Positions 1 through 9,829 are shown, numbered from the stretch's first letter. The stretch is 64,000 bases of DNA from Coralliovum pocilloporae (GCF_030845175.1 NZ_CP132542.1:3817501-3881500), one strand, 5' to 3'. The notes: generated by a model from the letters alone, not told the origin. Numbers and translations: made by a program.

Positions 1-800
1 TCCGTCGAGGTCTTGGCGATCAGTGAATGGTAATTGTCACAGGTGCAGGAGAGCAGTTGTCCCTTGAACCCGGCTCTGAAGGCGGCTTCTGTCAGAGCGT
101 GAACAAAGGGCTCATAGGTGGTGTCCCAGCAGAGGATATCCGGCTCGTCCTCCAGCATGACAGCCACCATGGCATCCACATCATTCAGATCGCCGGGGAA
201 GAGAATTTCCCGCGTCACATCCATTCCGGCGGCCTCAAACGCGGCACGGTAGGTAGCAACAGACGGCAGGCCGAGCGCGTCTTTCTGGGCGCAGATAGCG
301 ACCTTCCTGCAGTCGGGCCGGTTCTCGGCAATCCAGTCGACCCCGGTCACCACATAGATCGGGTGCACCTCACACGGGGCGATCAGATAGGGAATGTCGG
401 GGCTCAGGTCGCTGGGCAACAGCGTTGTGGCCAGCACCTTCTCCCGGGTCAGGAAATCGCTGATGGCGGGCACCGTGTCGCCGCCCAGCATGACCATCAG
501 CTTGACCTCGTCCTCATGCACCAGCTTGCGCGCGCCGATAAGCGCCCGGGCCGGGTCATACTGGTCATCAAAGGAGGCGATTTCCACCGGGTGGTTTTCG
601 TTGCCGACGCGCAGGCCGCCGGCTGCATTGACGTAATCCGCCCACAGAAGCGAGGCATGGATGCCCGGCAGACCCCAGGATGACTGAATGCCCGTAAAAG
701 GCGCCAGCACACCCACCTTGATCGGCGCGCGACCACGAATGTTGAGACTGGGCATTGTGGCGGTGACAGCCAGATCCGCCCCGAACCGATATGTACTCAC
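1..800 (-). CDS. ABC transporter substrate-binding protein, branched-chain amino acid type (partial)
   Basis: The gene reads leftwards from a GTG at 800 and runs off the left edge, leaving about 266 residues visible. The N-terminal part (KVGVLAPFTG, then a stretch with DDQYDPARA and a TYRAAFEAAGMDV motif) is the type 1 periplasmic-binding fold of Leu/Ile/Val, amide and urea receptors (Peripla_BP_6). A GGGGGGA Shine-Dalgarno lies just before the GTG. There is no recognisable signal peptide: the fold begins about 25 residues after the start and the leader is not hydrophobic. Either the protein is cytoplasmic, as AmiC-like sensors are, or the export signal has been lost. The ligand cannot be read from the sequence. 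A good promoter lies 50-77 bp upstream. Confidence 0.8.
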   Translation of the reverse strand, partial: MSTYRFGADLAVTATMPSLNIRGRAPIKVGVLAPFTGIQSSWGLPGIHASLLWADYVNAAGGLRVGNENHPVEIASFDDQYDPARALIGARKLVHEDEVKLMVMLGGDTVPAISDFLTREKVLATTLLPSDLSPDIPYLIAPCEVHPIYVVTGVDWIAENRPDCRKVAICAQKDALGLPSVATYRAAFEAAGMDVTREILFPGDLNDVDAMVAVMLEDEPDILCWDTTYEPFVHALTEAAFRAGFKGQLLSCTCDNYHSLIAKTST

Positions 801-849
801 CGGATTCCCCCCTGGGCCACAGATGACCCGTGATTCACATGTGCGGAAG

Positions 850-877
850 TATATAGACCGTGCGCATGTGCTTTCAA
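850..877 (-). promoter_or_regulatory. sigma70-type promoter for the binding-protein gene
   Basis: On the minus strand there is a TTGAAA at 877-872 and a TATATA at 855-850 with a 16-bp spacer. This predicts a start of transcription near 843, about 40 nt before the GTG start codon of the binding-protein gene. Confidence 0.5.
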
Positions 878-920
878 CAGAGTTTGGTGCGTGTATCGTG
901 CTCGAGGCAGTGGGGCTGGC

Positions 921-1607
921 TCAGTCCTTTTGTGAGACAGCGCGATACAGGATCCAGATCAGGCCGAGATAGGTGATGGCCAGTGTGGGAATACTTGTGT
1001 TGAAGCCCGGGTCAAATTCGGGAATGCCGAACCGGTCGCGCAGGGACAGGGTGGCAGTCATCGCCATGAACAGGATTGCGTAGACAAAGGCACCGATAAT
1101 CACCATCCGGTTTCTCAGGCTGCGCCTGATGCCTGCAGCGGTTTCCTGTGCGAAATAATACCACAAAGCTGCGATAACTAAGACAGCTTCAATCAGAACA
1201 GCGAGATAGGCATTGGATTCATACAGGCCGAGCCCGACCTGATGCGTATCCTCACCAAAGACGTGATGGGGAAAGCCCGAGAAGAAGTCGAGGATAAAAT
1301 GCCCCATGACCAGCGCCAGCGCTAAAAGGCCAATCACATTGCTTCTGAATATAAACCGTCCAATCAGATAGGCGATGCCAGCCCAAAGGGCCTGAGGCAG
1401 AAGGTCGTGGCTGTAAACCATGTCCACGGCGATATTGCTGATTGTCACGTCAAGAGCGTTTTCCGGGCTGGTGGGTTCCAGTCCGAGATAGTGAAAGATC
1501 AGCCAGAGCAGATCCTGAAACTGCGATACGAGCAGAAAAAACAGCAAAGTCCCGCTTGGATATTTCTGATGGGCAATCAAGGCGGTGGCATAGTGTCCGG
1601 CGAGCAT
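921..1607 (-). CDS. hypothetical multi-pass membrane protein
   Basis: The protein has 228 residues if it starts at the ATG at 1607, which has an AGAGG 6-7 nt upstream. A longer frame opens at 1718 but would run through the TetR operator region, so I prefer 1607. It has about six hydrophobic segments (for example around LLFFLLVSQFQDLLWLIF and LLALALVMGHFILDFF). Histidines and acids sit at the membrane edges (MLAGHYATALIAH, MGHFILDF, PHHVFGED), a pattern seen in membrane-bound metal-dependent hydrolases of the YdjM type. That family link is tentative. It is divergent from the TetR gene at 1743, so it is the likely target of that repressor. Confidence 0.6.
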   Translation of the reverse strand: MLAGHYATALIAHQKYPSGTLLFFLLVSQFQDLLWLIFHYLGLEPTSPENALDVTISNIAVDMVYSHDLLPQALWAGIAYLIGRFIFRSNVIGLLALALVMGHFILDFFSGFPHHVFGEDTHQVGLGLYESNAYLAVLIEAVLVIAALWYYFAQETAAGIRRSLRNRMVIIGAFVYAILFMAMTATLSLRDRFGIPEFDPGFNTSIPTLAITYLGLIWILYRAVSQKD

Positions 1608-1685
1608 GGTTTTGGCCTCTTTCTGGGCACGTTTGTCTGCCAGGGGGCTGTCAGAGACAAAGCGGCTGGTATTTTTCAGATTAAT

Positions 1686-1742
1686 TTCGTACCTATAGTT
1701 ACGAAAAGCCAATGTCAATAATTAAATACCATATGGTACGAA
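1686..1742. promoter_or_regulatory. paired TetR operator-like palindromes
   Basis: Two related 20-bp inverted repeats lie between the divergent membrane-protein and TetR genes. Site 1 (1686-1705) has arms TTCGTACC and GTTACGAA around TATA. Site 2 (1723-1742) has arms TAAATACC and GGTACGAA around ATAT, with a 12-bp perfect core TACCATATGGTA. Their centres are 37 bp apart. Site 2 ends on the base before the TetR start codon. Shared half-site TTCGTAMC suggests that one regulator binds both. Confidence 0.55.
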
Positions 1743-2396
1743 ATGTCGAAGAACCGAGAAACTGAAAAGAAACCCACCCGCGGGCGTCCCAAAACACTGG
1801 ATCGCGACACTGTGCTGGAGATCGCGCTTGCGGGATATTGGGCTGATGGTCCGACAAATCTGGCGATCGGAGAGATCTGCCAAAGAGCTGGTGTCTCCAA
1901 ACCAGGGCTGTATCGGGAATTCGGCAGTGATGATGGATTGAAGGCAACGGCCCTTGAGCTTTACAGACAGCGGGCTCTGGTTCCGCTCTGGGACATACTG
2001 GCTCGTGATGAGAGCTATGAGGCTGTGGTCGAGGCCTTTATCAGTTTCATTGCCCAGGATCGCCAGGCGCTCGGCATCCCGGACGGATGCCTGCAGATTG
2101 CCATGCGCGCTTGCAGGGGTGAGCTGGGGGCAGAGGCTGGCGCAAAGGTTGATGCCATACGGGAACAAATGCTGGATCGATATGAGGATTTCATCAGACG
2201 TGCCAAAGCGCGTGGTGACGTCAGACCTGATATTCCAACTGACGTGGCTGCTCTTTGTTTTGATGTCCAGAATGCCGGTGCGATGCGCATGCAGAAGGAA
2301 GGTATTCCGGCTGATCTGATCCAGAATGTGCTGAGATACGGATTGCTGTCGCTTTCCTCCTCCCCAATCTTCCCTTCCTTCTCAGGCCCTGCCTGA
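1743..2396 (+). CDS. TetR/AcrR-family transcriptional regulator
   Basis: The protein has 217 residues. Residues about 13-65 form a TetR helix-turn-helix: an RGRPK entry, then TNLAIGEICQRAGVSKPGLY and a REFGSDDGL recognition segment. The rest is a ligand domain of usual length with one Cys-containing segment (DGCLQIAMRACRGELG). It is probably an autorepressor that also controls the divergent membrane protein, because two palindromes fill the shared promoter region. The ATG directly follows the second palindrome and has no Shine-Dalgarno, so the message may be leaderless, or translation may begin at a later codon. The ligand is unknown. Confidence 0.85.
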   Translation: MSKNRETEKKPTRGRPKTLDRDTVLEIALAGYWADGPTNLAIGEICQRAGVSKPGLYREFGSDDGLKATALELYRQRALVPLWDILARDESYEAVVEAFISFIAQDRQALGIPDGCLQIAMRACRGELGAEAGAKVDAIREQMLDRYEDFIRRAKARGDVRPDIPTDVAALCFDVQNAGAMRMQKEGIPADLIQNVLRYGLLSLSSSPIFPSFSGPA

Positions 2397-2897
2397 ATGC
2401 CGGTTTGCGACAGTGGTTTTCTGCGGTTCATGAAAGAGAGGGCCAGGATGGCAATAGGACATCGCCGGTGAAGAGTGATTCTCTCCGGGATCAAACCGGG
2501 CCGGACAGGTTACCGGAAAGGCCAATCCGTTCTTCAGGATGGTGTTACGCTGACAGGAAGGACAGGCTCCGGTTTCGGGAAGGGGGAATTTTTCTATCAT
2601 TTTGATATTTATAGTATTTTTCTAATTCAAAAATGGATTGAAGCCGTCTGGCTTCGGAAATTTTGACCGAATCCGTCATAAGTATGGTGTTTTTTTGCCC
2701 AAAAACGACCGCTGCAGGTTTGATTTCGACCGACGCCCATCGTAAAGGTTCTCTCGGAGTATAAGTTGGGCAATGGAAGCATTTCTCTGGCGGTTGGGAC
2801 TCCACCCGGTTTGTCGTTTTTAAACACTTGCTCTGCTACAGCCGTAGCGGAACAATCCGACGCCATGAGACTAAGCACGGTAGAACGTAGCGATCAT
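2397..2897. other. 501-bp gene-free stretch before nqrA
   Basis: No convincing gene lies here. There is a small hairpin (GAAGCC/GGCTTC near 2640-2655) and an AT-rich tract near 2590-2635. The nqr promoter is presumably in this stretch, but I cannot point to a good -35/-10 pair. The frame that feeds nqrA is open from 2766, but those codons do not look like NqrA. Confidence 0.5.
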
Positions 2898-4241
2898 ATG
2901 CAGAATTTCACATTGAAGAAGGGGCTGGACCTGCCCGTCACCGGCGCCCCGGAACAGACCATCCACTCGGGCCCAGAGGTGGACCGGGTGGCTGTGCTGG
3001 GCGCCGACTACATTGGGCTGAAGCCCAAAATGCTGGTGCAGGAAGGCGAAGAGGTCCGTCGTGGCACCCCGCTGTTCTGCCACAAGGACGCACCGGAGGC
3101 GATGATGGTCGCACCGATGTCCGGCAAGGTGGCAGCCATCAATCGCGGCGCACGCCGTGTATTGCAGAGCGTGGTGATCCAGATTTCCGATGCTGAGGAC
3201 CAGGGGATTGATTTCTCCTCTGTCGGCAATGACAGCAGTGCCGAAGGCCTGACGGAAAAGCTCTGTGCTGCCGGTCTCTGGGGCGCATTCCGGACCCGGC
3301 CCTATTCCAAGATGCCGGAACCGGGCTCTAAACCATCCGCGATCTTCGTCACTGCCATGGATACCGAGCCGCTGGCTGCTGATGCCGCAACCATCATCGA
3401 CGCGTCAAAGGATGCCTTTGCTACTGGGATGAAAGCGCTGCCGCTTCTGACAGAGGGCAAGGTTTATCTCTGCCAGAAGACGGGTGACCGACTGCCGGGT
3501 GGTGATGCCGACGGCGTCGAGGCTGCATCCTTCTCCGGCCCGCATCCGTCCGGCCTGGCTGGCACGCATATCCATTTCCTTGCGCCGCCTGCACCCAATG
3601 AAGTGGTCTGGACTATTTCCTATCAGGATGTGATCGCCATCGGTCATCTGCTTGAGACCGGCCATCTGGATTCATCCGTTGTGGTGGCGCTTACGGGACC
3701 GGCGGCTGCAAAACCGCGGCTGGTGCGCACCCTGCGTGGCGCATCCACTGATCAGCTGACCGAAGGCGAGATTGCAGCCGATGGTCCGGTTCGGGTTCTG
3801 TCCGGGTCTATCCTGTCCGGTCGCCATGCGGAAGGGCCTCATGCCTTCCTTGGCCGCTTTGCCCGTCAAGTGTCGATCATTCTGGAAGATCGTGAGCAGA
3901 TTACCCTCGGTTGGGTTCTACCGATGCCGTCCAAATATGCGGTACAGCCGGTGCTGGGTTCTGCCCTGGTGAAGAAACTGTTCCCGCTGACCTCCAATCT
4001 GAACGGTGGTCGTCGCGCCATGGTGCCGACCGGTACCTTTGAAGAGCTGATGCCGCAGGATTACCTGCCGACCCAGCTTCTGCGGTCGCTGCTGGTGATG
4101 GATACGGATCAGGCCCAGGCGCTTGGCGCGCTTGAGCTGGACGAGGAAGATCTCGCTCTGGTCGGCTTTGCCTGCCCGGCCAAATATGAATACGGGCTCG
4201 CCCTGCGCGACTGCCTGACCAAGATCGAGAAGGAGGGCTGA
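2898..4241 (+). CDS. nqrA: Na+-translocating NADH:quinone reductase subunit A
   Basis: NqrA is the peripheral, quinone-binding subunit of the six-subunit Na+-pumping NADH:ubiquinone oxidoreductase. Starting at the ATG at 2898 gives 447 residues, the usual family length, with the typical opening ([20 protein letters not shown]) and a biotinyl/lipoyl-like segment ([19 protein letters not shown]). A frame open from 2766 would add 44 residues unlike the family, so I rejected that start. Upstream of 2898 there is no strong Shine-Dalgarno. It is the first gene of nqrABCDEF, whose members are 5 bp apart or overlapping up to nqrE and 14 bp apart at nqrF. No subunit looks damaged. Confidence 0.96.
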   Translation: MQNFTLKKGLDLPVTGAPEQTIHSGPEVDRVAVLGADYIGLKPKMLVQEGEEVRRGTPLFCHKDAPEAMMVAPMSGKVAAINRGARRVLQSVVIQISDAEDQGIDFSSVGNDSSAEGLTEKLCAAGLWGAFRTRPYSKMPEPGSKPSAIFVTAMDTEPLAADAATIIDASKDAFATGMKALPLLTEGKVYLCQKTGDRLPGGDADGVEAASFSGPHPSGLAGTHIHFLAPPAPNEVVWTISYQDVIAIGHLLETGHLDSSVVVALTGPAAAKPRLVRTLRGASTDQLTEGEIAADGPVRVLSGSILSGRHAEGPHAFLGRFARQVSIILEDREQITLGWVLPMPSKYAVQPVLGSALVKKLFPLTSNLNGGRRAMVPTGTFEELMPQDYLPTQLLRSLLVMDTDQAQALGALELDEEDLALVGFACPAKYEYGLALRDCLTKIEKEG

Positions 4242-4246
4242 GCCAG

Positions 4247-5455
4247 ATGGGTTTGCGCAGCTTCTTTGATAAAATCGAGCCGCAGTTCACCAAAGGCGGC
4301 AAGTATGAAAAGTACTTCCCCATCTATGAGATGGTGGAGAGCTTCATCTACACACCGAAAACGGTCACCACCGTTGCGCCTCATGCCCGCTCTTATGTGG
4401 ATATGAAGCGGATCATGACCTATGTGGTGATCGCGACCATCCCCTGCATTCTCTGGGGCATGTTCAACACCGGTTACCAGACCAATATGGCCATTCAGAC
4501 GCTGGGTGCTGAAGCAGCAACCGGCTGGCGTGTGGCACTTCTTCAGGCGCTGGGCGTATCGCTCGATCCGAGCAATCCGTTCGCCAATATCGCCCACGGC
4601 TTCCTCTACTTCCTGCCTATTTATGTGGTGACACTGGTGGCAGGCGGTATTTTCGAGGTGATCTTTGCCACGGTGCGCGGCCATGAAGTGAACGAGGGCT
4701 TCCTCGTCACCTCCATGCTCTACACGCTCATCATGCCGGCCTCTACGCCTCTGTGGCAGGTGGCGCTGGGGATTATCTTCGGTGTTGTCATCGGCAAGGA
4801 AGTGTTTGGCGGCACCGGCAAAAACTTCCTTAACCCGGCCCTGACAGGCCGCGCGTTCCTGTATTTCGCTTATCCGGCCAATATGTCCGGTGACGCGGTG
4901 TGGACGCCGGTTGACGGATTTTCCGGCGCGACCATTCTCGGCGTTTCTGCCGCTGACGGTTATGAGGCTGTGATCGAGAAGGGCATCACCTGGTGGGATG
5001 CGTTCTTCGGCCTTATTCAGGGTTCGTTCGGCGAAACATCCACCCTCGCCTGCCTGATCGGTCTTGCCTTCCTGCTGGCCACAAAGATTGCCAACTGGCG
5101 TCTGATCGTCGGCTGTCTCGGCGGTATGATCGGCTTCTCGCTGCTGTTGAACCTGATCGGTTCTGACACCAATCCGATGTTCGCCATGCCGTGGCACTGG
5201 CATCTGGTTATCGGCGGCTATGCGTTTGGTCTCGTCTTCATGGTCACCGAGCCGGTCTCGGCCAGCCATACCAATATGGGCCGCTTTATCTATGGTGCGC
5301 TGATCGGGGTGATGGTGGTGCTGATCCGTGTGATCAACCCGGCCTTCCCGGAAGGCATGATGCTTGCCATCCTGTTTGGCAACGTCTTTGCGCCACTGAT
5401 TGACTATTTCGTTGTCCAGGCCAATATCAAACGGAGAGCGCGTCGCCATGCCTGA
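4247..5455 (+). CDS. nqrB: Na+-translocating NADH:quinone reductase subunit B
   Basis: NqrB is an integral membrane subunit (402 residues, about ten hydrophobic segments). It carries one covalently bound FMN and belongs to the Na+ path. The FMN attachment motif DGFSGAT is present, and Thr229 by this start would be the linked residue. The N-terminus ([14 protein letters not shown]) is typical. It starts 5 bp after nqrA and overlaps nqrC by 8 bp. Making the holoprotein needs a flavin transferase (ApbE). None is in this window, so it must be encoded elsewhere. Confidence 0.97.
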   Translation: MGLRSFFDKIEPQFTKGGKYEKYFPIYEMVESFIYTPKTVTTVAPHARSYVDMKRIMTYVVIATIPCILWGMFNTGYQTNMAIQTLGAEAATGWRVALLQALGVSLDPSNPFANIAHGFLYFLPIYVVTLVAGGIFEVIFATVRGHEVNEGFLVTSMLYTLIMPASTPLWQVALGIIFGVVIGKEVFGGTGKNFLNPALTGRAFLYFAYPANMSGDAVWTPVDGFSGATILGVSAADGYEAVIEKGITWWDAFFGLIQGSFGETSTLACLIGLAFLLATKIANWRLIVGCLGGMIGFSLLLNLIGSDTNPMFAMPWHWHLVIGGYAFGLVFMVTEPVSASHTNMGRFIYGALIGVMVVLIRVINPAFPEGMMLAILFGNVFAPLIDYFVVQANIKRRARRHA

Positions 5456-6251
5456 TCAGGAAAACAAGGGATTCATTGGCCGTTTTCTTGCGAAGCCTGC
5501 GGATTCCGTTGAAAAAACCATCGCCGTTGCGGTCGGGGTCTGCCTGATTGCGTCGATGATCGTGTCTATGGCTGCGGTCTCCCTGCGTCCGGTGCAGGAA
5601 GCCAACAAGCTGAAGGACAAGCAGCTGAACATTCTGCAGGTGGCCGGTCTCTATGAGCCGGGCCAGGATGTTGCAGAAGCGTTCAAGGCCTTTGAACCGC
5701 AGGTGCTTGATCTGGAAACCGGCAAGTTCACCGACCAGTTCGATGCGACAAGCTTTGATGACAAGGCGGCGTCCCAGGACCCGGCTCTCAGCAAGGAACT
5801 GTCAGACGACCTGGCCGGCATTGGCCGCCAGTCCCGCTACAAGGTTGTTTATCTTCTGAAGGATGATGCGGGCAGCATCGACAAGGTGATCCTGCCGATC
5901 CATGGGTATGGCCTCTGGTCAACGCTTTATGGTTTCATCGCGCTGGAAGAGAATGGCAACGACATTTACGGCCTGCAGTTCTATCAGCATGGTGAAACCC
6001 CGGGCCTTGGTGCCGAGGTGGACAATCCGCGCTGGAAGGGCCTTTGGAGCGGCAAGAAGCTGCGTGATGATGAAGGCGTTCTGCAGATCACGGTCGACAA
6101 GGCACAGCCTGCAGCCGGTGCCGATTTCTATATCGATGCTCTGGCAGGCGCGACGCTGACCTCGCGCGGGGTCGACAATCTTGTAAAATTCTGGATGGGC
6201 GATCAGGGCTATGCCTCGTTCCTCAGCGCCCTTAAAGCGGGAGATATTTGA
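5448..6251 (+). CDS. nqrC: Na+-translocating NADH:quinone reductase subunit C
   Basis: NqrC (267 residues) is a single-span subunit with a large periplasmic domain and a second covalently bound FMN. One transmembrane helix lies near residues 24-46 ([20 protein letters not shown]). The flavin site [10 protein letters not shown] is near residues 230-239, with Thr236 as the expected acceptor. The serine of the more common DxxSGAT form is alanine here. The ATG at 5448 sits inside the end of nqrB, and the stop overlaps the nqrD start (TGATG). Confidence 0.96.
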   Translation: MPDQENKGFIGRFLAKPADSVEKTIAVAVGVCLIASMIVSMAAVSLRPVQEANKLKDKQLNILQVAGLYEPGQDVAEAFKAFEPQVLDLETGKFTDQFDATSFDDKAASQDPALSKELSDDLAGIGRQSRYKVVYLLKDDAGSIDKVILPIHGYGLWSTLYGFIALEENGNDIYGLQFYQHGETPGLGAEVDNPRWKGLWSGKKLRDDEGVLQITVDKAQPAAGADFYIDALAGATLTSRGVDNLVKFWMGDQGYASFLSALKAGDI

Positions 6252-6904
6252 TGTCCCAGACCAAGAGAGAACTTCTGGTCGATCCGCTGGTCGACAATAA
6301 CCCGATCACCCTGCAGGTGCTCGGGATCTGTTCGGCGCTGGCGGTGACCTCATCGCTGAAAGTGGCGTTTGTGATGGCAATCGCGGTGACCTTTGTGACG
6401 GCTTTCTCGTCCATGTTCATCTCCATCCTGCGCAACCAGATTCCAAGCTCTATCCGCATTATCGTGCAGATGGTGATCATTGCCTCGCTGGTTATCCTGG
6501 TGGACCAGATCCTGAAGGCCTATGCCTTTGAGATCTCGAAAACCCTGTCAGTGTTTGTGGGCCTGATCATCACCAACTGTATCGTGATGGGTCGCGCGGA
6601 AGCCTTTGCCATGCAGAACCCGCCAATGGCGTCTTTCATGGATGGTGTCGGCAACGGACTCGGTTACGGCCTGATCCTCTTGCTGGTGGGCGTGATCCGT
6701 GAGCTGTTCGGCGCCGGTTCGCTGTTTGGTGTCACCATCCTTGAGACGGTGAACAATGGCGGTTGGTATGTGCCAAACGGCCTGCTGCTGCTGCCGCCAT
6801 CGGCGTTCTTCGTCATCGGTCTTCTGATCTGGGCCTTCCGGTCCTGGAAGCCGAACCAGGTTGAAGAACGTGAATACAAGATCCAGACGGTGGAGGCCCA
6901 CTAA
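6251..6904 (+). CDS. nqrD: Na+-translocating NADH:quinone reductase subunit D
   Basis: NqrD (217 residues) is a six-helix membrane subunit related to RnfE/RsxE and homologous to NqrE. The two pack with inverted topology and share an iron centre. The ATG at 6251 overlaps the nqrC stop by one base. The TTG three bases earlier would only add one residue. The sequence shows typical segments such as [18 protein letters not shown], whose cysteine is the conserved one for the iron site, and [19 protein letters not shown]. It ends in TAATG, shared with the start of nqrE. Confidence 0.96.
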   Translation: MSQTKRELLVDPLVDNNPITLQVLGICSALAVTSSLKVAFVMAIAVTFVTAFSSMFISILRNQIPSSIRIIVQMVIIASLVILVDQILKAYAFEISKTLSVFVGLIITNCIVMGRAEAFAMQNPPMASFMDGVGNGLGYGLILLLVGVIRELFGAGSLFGVTILETVNNGGWYVPNGLLLLPPSAFFVIGLLIWAFRSWKPNQVEEREYKIQTVEAH

Positions 6905-7512
6905 TGGAAGGTTTGATTGCTCTGGCCGTCAAGGCGATCTTTATTGAGAACCTGGCGCTCAGCTTCTTCCTCGGCATGTGTACCTTCATTGCCGTTTCGA
7001 AGAAGATCTCAACAGCTCTCGGGCTTGGCATTTCGGTGATGGTCGTGCAGGCCATTACGGTGCCGACCAACAATCTGCTGCTGTCGTTTCTGCTGAAACC
7101 GGGTGCACTGGCCTGGGCCGGGTTCCCGGATGTGGATCTGACCTTCCTTGGTCTGATCTCCTATATCGGCGTGATTGCGGCCATGGTGCAGATTCTCGAG
7201 ATGATCCTCGATAAGTTCTTCCCGCCGCTTTACAACGCGCTTGGCATCTTCCTGCCGCTGATTACCGTGAACTGCGCCATTCTCGGCGGTTCCCTGTTCA
7301 TGGTGGAGCGTGATTACAATTTCGCCGAAGCCACCACCTATGGCATGTCCTCCGGTTTCGGCTGGGCGCTGGCTATTGTGGCCATGGCGGGTGTGCGCGA
7401 GAAGCTTAAATATTCTGATGTGCCTGACGGACTTCAGGGTCTCGGCATCACCTTCATCTCTGCCGGACTGATGGCTCTTGCCTTCATGTCCTTCAGCGGC
7501 GTGAAACTGTAA
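6904..7512 (+). CDS. nqrE: Na+-translocating NADH:quinone reductase subunit E
   Basis: NqrE (202 residues) is a six-helix membrane subunit, the partner of NqrD and homologue of RnfA. Hallmarks are [18 protein letters not shown] at the N-terminal end and [18 protein letters not shown] in the middle, both with a conserved cysteine that ligates the intramembrane iron centre. It overlaps nqrD by one base and is followed after 14 bp by nqrF with an AAGGAG Shine-Dalgarno. Confidence 0.96.
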   Translation: MEGLIALAVKAIFIENLALSFFLGMCTFIAVSKKISTALGLGISVMVVQAITVPTNNLLLSFLLKPGALAWAGFPDVDLTFLGLISYIGVIAAMVQILEMILDKFFPPLYNALGIFLPLITVNCAILGGSLFMVERDYNFAEATTYGMSSGFGWALAIVAMAGVREKLKYSDVPDGLQGLGITFISAGLMALAFMSFSGVKL

Positions 7513-7526
7513 GGAGATCAGGATCA

Positions 7527-8747
7527 ATGGAAACATTCAGCCTGGGCATTCTGCTCTTCACCCTGATTGTTATCGCGCTTGTCACCATCATTCTGGTGGC
7601 TCGGTCGCAGCTGGTCTCAACGGGTAATGTCAACATCACCATCAATGGTGAGAAGACGATTTCCGTCCCCGCTGGCGGCAAGCTGCTGCAGACACTGGCG
7701 GCCGAAAAGCTGTTTGTCCCGTCTGCCTGTGGCGGCGGCGGCACCTGCGCCCAGTGCCGGGTGAAAGTGAATTCCGGCGGCGGCTCCATTCTGCCGACCG
7801 AGGAAGGCCATATCACCAAGCGTGAGGCGTCCTGTGGTGACCGTCTGTCCTGTCAGGTGGCCGTCAAGCAGGATATGGATATCGAAGTTCCTGAAGAGGT
7901 CTTCGGCGTCAAGAAGTGGGAATGTACGGTCCGGTCAAACGAGAACGTCGCCACCTTCATCAAGGCGCTGGTTCTGGACCTGCCGGAAGGGGAAGACGTC
8001 AACTTCCGCGCCGGTGGCTATATCCAGATCGAGGCCCCTGCCCACCAGCTCTCCTACACGGATTTCGACGTTGAGGACGAGTATCGGGAAGACTGGGACA
8101 AGTTCAATCTGTGGCAGTACAAGTCCCTTGTGGATGTGCCGATTGAGCGGGCTTACTCTATGGCCAACTATCCGGAAGAGCGCGGCATGATCATGCTGAA
8201 CGTCCGCGTTGCCTCTCCGCCTCCGGGCTCGGAAGGCATTCCTCCGGGGCAGATGTCATCCTACATCTTCAACCTGAAGCCAGGGGACAAGGTGACGATT
8301 TCCGGCCCGTTCGGCGAGTTCTTCGCCCGTGATACGGACAAGGAGATGGTGTTCATCGGCGGTGGTGCCGGTATGGCACCGATGCGCAGCCACATCTTCG
8401 ACCAGCTGAAGCGCCTGAGCGCCACCCGCAAGATCACCTTCTGGTACGGGGCCCGCTCCCGTCGTGAGATGTTCTTTGTGGAGGATTTCGACACGCTGGC
8501 GGCCGAAAATCCCAATTTCGAATGGCATGTGGCTCTGAGTGACCCGCAACCGGGCGATGACTGGGACGGGTATACCGGGTTCATTCACAACGTTCTTTAC
8601 GACGAATACCTGAAGAACCACCAGGCACCGGAAGACTGCGAATACTACATGTGTGGCCCTCCCATCATGAACCAGTCCGTGATCAACATGCTGCTCGACC
8701 TGGGCGTTGACCGCGAAGACATCATGCTGGACGACTTCGGCGGCTGA
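7527..8747 (+). CDS. nqrF: Na+-translocating NADH:quinone reductase subunit F
   Basis: NqrF (406 residues) is the NADH-oxidising entry subunit. After one N-terminal membrane helix (residues 5-25) comes a plant-type ferredoxin domain whose [2Fe-2S] cysteines are Cys68, Cys74, Cys77 and Cys109. Then follow an FAD domain with the RAYSMANYP motif near 209-217 and a C-terminal NADH-binding domain ([16 protein letters not shown] and YMCGPP near the end). All parts are intact. It is the last gene of the operon, with a terminator 26 bp after the stop. I see no apbE or nqrM-like gene after it, which differs from many gammaproteobacterial nqr loci. Confidence 0.97.
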   Translation: METFSLGILLFTLIVIALVTIILVARSQLVSTGNVNITINGEKTISVPAGGKLLQTLAAEKLFVPSACGGGGTCAQCRVKVNSGGGSILPTEEGHITKREASCGDRLSCQVAVKQDMDIEVPEEVFGVKKWECTVRSNENVATFIKALVLDLPEGEDVNFRAGGYIQIEAPAHQLSYTDFDVEDEYREDWDKFNLWQYKSLVDVPIERAYSMANYPEERGMIMLNVRVASPPPGSEGIPPGQMSSYIFNLKPGDKVTISGPFGEFFARDTDKEMVFIGGGAGMAPMRSHIFDQLKRLSATRKITFWYGARSRREMFFVEDFDTLAAENPNFEWHVALSDPQPGDDWDGYTGFIHNVLYDEYLKNHQAPEDCEYYMCGPPIMNQSVINMLLDLGVDREDIMLDDFGG

Positions 8748-8772
8748 TCCAGTTGCAACAGTCCCAAAAACA

Positions 8773-8807
8773 CCAAAACCGGCCTTCCCTGGAGGGCCGG
8801 TTTTTTG
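8773..8807 (+). terminator. Rho-independent terminator of the nqr operon
   Basis: A GC-rich hairpin (AAAACCGGCC paired with GGCCGGTTTT) with a short internal bulge is followed by a T6 run. It lies 26 bp after the nqrF stop codon. Confidence 0.9.
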
Positions 8808-9129
8808 TTGGTTGGGTGAAGGATGACGGTCTGTTTTGCCACACCAGTCTCAACGCCTTGCCCTGGATGACAATCCGGTGGGTGTAACGAGTGTCGAAGA
8901 CTGACTTCTCCTTCACTGTCATGCCGGACCCTGATCCGGCATCCAGCTTCGGGCTAACATGCGCCTCAGAGCCTGTAATTTCCGGTCCCGTCCACCTTTT
9001 TTCTCTCCCAGGACCGTTTCGCCTCCCCCTGAACACCCCGTTCAGGCACCATTCACCCTGCATCCACTAAACCACACCCGACAAAGACTGGAGACGCTCC
9101 AGGATAGGGTTTGGACAAGAGGCGTTGAG
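8808..9129. other. gene-free stretch with one palindromic repeat
   Basis: This stretch lies between the nqr terminator and the META-domain gene. It holds one dispersed palindrome at 8918-8946 and otherwise nothing I recognise. A frame open from 8959 into the META gene does not look coding before 9130. Confidence 0.4.
8918..8946. repeat. dispersed extragenic palindrome (single copy)
   Basis: GTCATGCCGGA at one end and TCCGGCATCCAG at the other pair around a short loop. The same unit type occurs six times at 60007-60475, so this belongs to a dispersed REP-like family of this genome. Confidence 0.7.
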
Positions 9130-9690
9130 ATGAAGAAGAGTGTTGGGCTGATGGCTGTTTGGTTGCTGGCGGTTACGGCTGCGGCGGGTCTGTTGACAGA
9201 GACCGGCGAGGCATCAGGCAAGGCTTCGAAACTGGACGGGACGCGCTGGGTTTTTGAGGCTAACAGTCTGGTGGATGTCTGGGTTGAGGCAACTGGCAAG
9301 GAACCGCTGACCCTTGAATTCCACGATGGCCGGATGAATGGTTATGCAGGCTGCAACAGTTTTTTCGGCTCATACAAACAGAAGGGACAGACATTGTCCT
9401 TCGGGCCGATCGGATCGACCCGTATGCTGTGTGAGGGAGACAGGCAGCATCAGGAAGATGTCATTCTGGAGGCACTTGAGCGTGTCTCTTCCTTTGAGAT
9501 TAACGGGGCGCTGCTGCGTCTGAATACCGGTGGTGGCACGGCTCTGGTCTACCGGAAAGACCCGCGGGATGGTGCCGTGATCGATCATGGTGGCCTCCAC
9601 ACGTTTGAGACCTGCAAATTCGCTGGCGGGGCGTTGAATGGGGCAAAAACCACCTGCCGGATAGATGACAGACTCTACCATAAAGAGTAA
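9130..9690 (+). CDS. META domain protein, HslJ-like, exported
   Basis: The protein has 186 residues. Starting at the ATG at 9130 gives a clear Sec signal (MKKSVGLMAVWLLAVTAAAG), which a longer open frame from 8959 would bury. Residues about 35-130 match the META/HslJ fold: LDGTRWVFEA, then GRMNGYAGCNSFFGSY and LSFGPIGSTRMLC. These are the standard W-x-L and G-x-x-GCN-x-x-x-G-x-Y signatures. Family members are linked to heat-shock or novobiocin resistance, and the biochemical role is unknown. The C-terminal 50 residues contain two more cysteines (ETCKF, TTCRI) that could form a disulfide. It stands alone between the nqr operon and the DUF4856 gene. Confidence 0.85.
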   Translation: MKKSVGLMAVWLLAVTAAAGLLTETGEASGKASKLDGTRWVFEANSLVDVWVEATGKEPLTLEFHDGRMNGYAGCNSFFGSYKQKGQTLSFGPIGSTRMLCEGDRQHQEDVILEALERVSSFEINGALLRLNTGGGTALVYRKDPRDGAVIDHGGLHTFETCKFAGGALNGAKTTCRIDDRLYHKE

Positions 9691-9812
9691 TTAGTCAGTA
9701 TTACTCCCCCTCAAGAATCTACCCGAATTGCGGCGTACGGCCCACTCGACCCGTACGCCGTCCACTTTGTTCGATGACGGGAGAGGCGCGAGATTGGTGA
9801 GCTTTATTCCTC

Positions 9813-9829
9813 TTTAGAATAATTCTAAG
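9813..9829. promoter_or_regulatory. Irr-type iron control element (ICE box)
   Basis: The site reads TTTAGAA-TAA-TTCTAAG, matching 13 of 14 fixed positions of the alphaproteobacterial ICE motif (TTTAGAA-N3-TTCTAAA). It is bound by Irr, the haem-dependent iron regulator of Rhizobiales and relatives. It lies 152 bp before the DUF4856 start. The next gene upstream points the same way, so the box most likely serves the DUF4856 gene. Confidence 0.65.

Noticed and set aside
27-683. A 218-codon plus-strand frame at the left edge.
   Set aside because: The minus strand encodes a continuous periplasmic-binding fold here that runs off the window.
4109-5449. A 446-codon frame antisense to nqrB.
   Set aside because: NqrB on the plus strand is unmistakable. 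The antisense frame is a product of high-GC codon use and has a His/Arg/Gln-rich nonsense composition.
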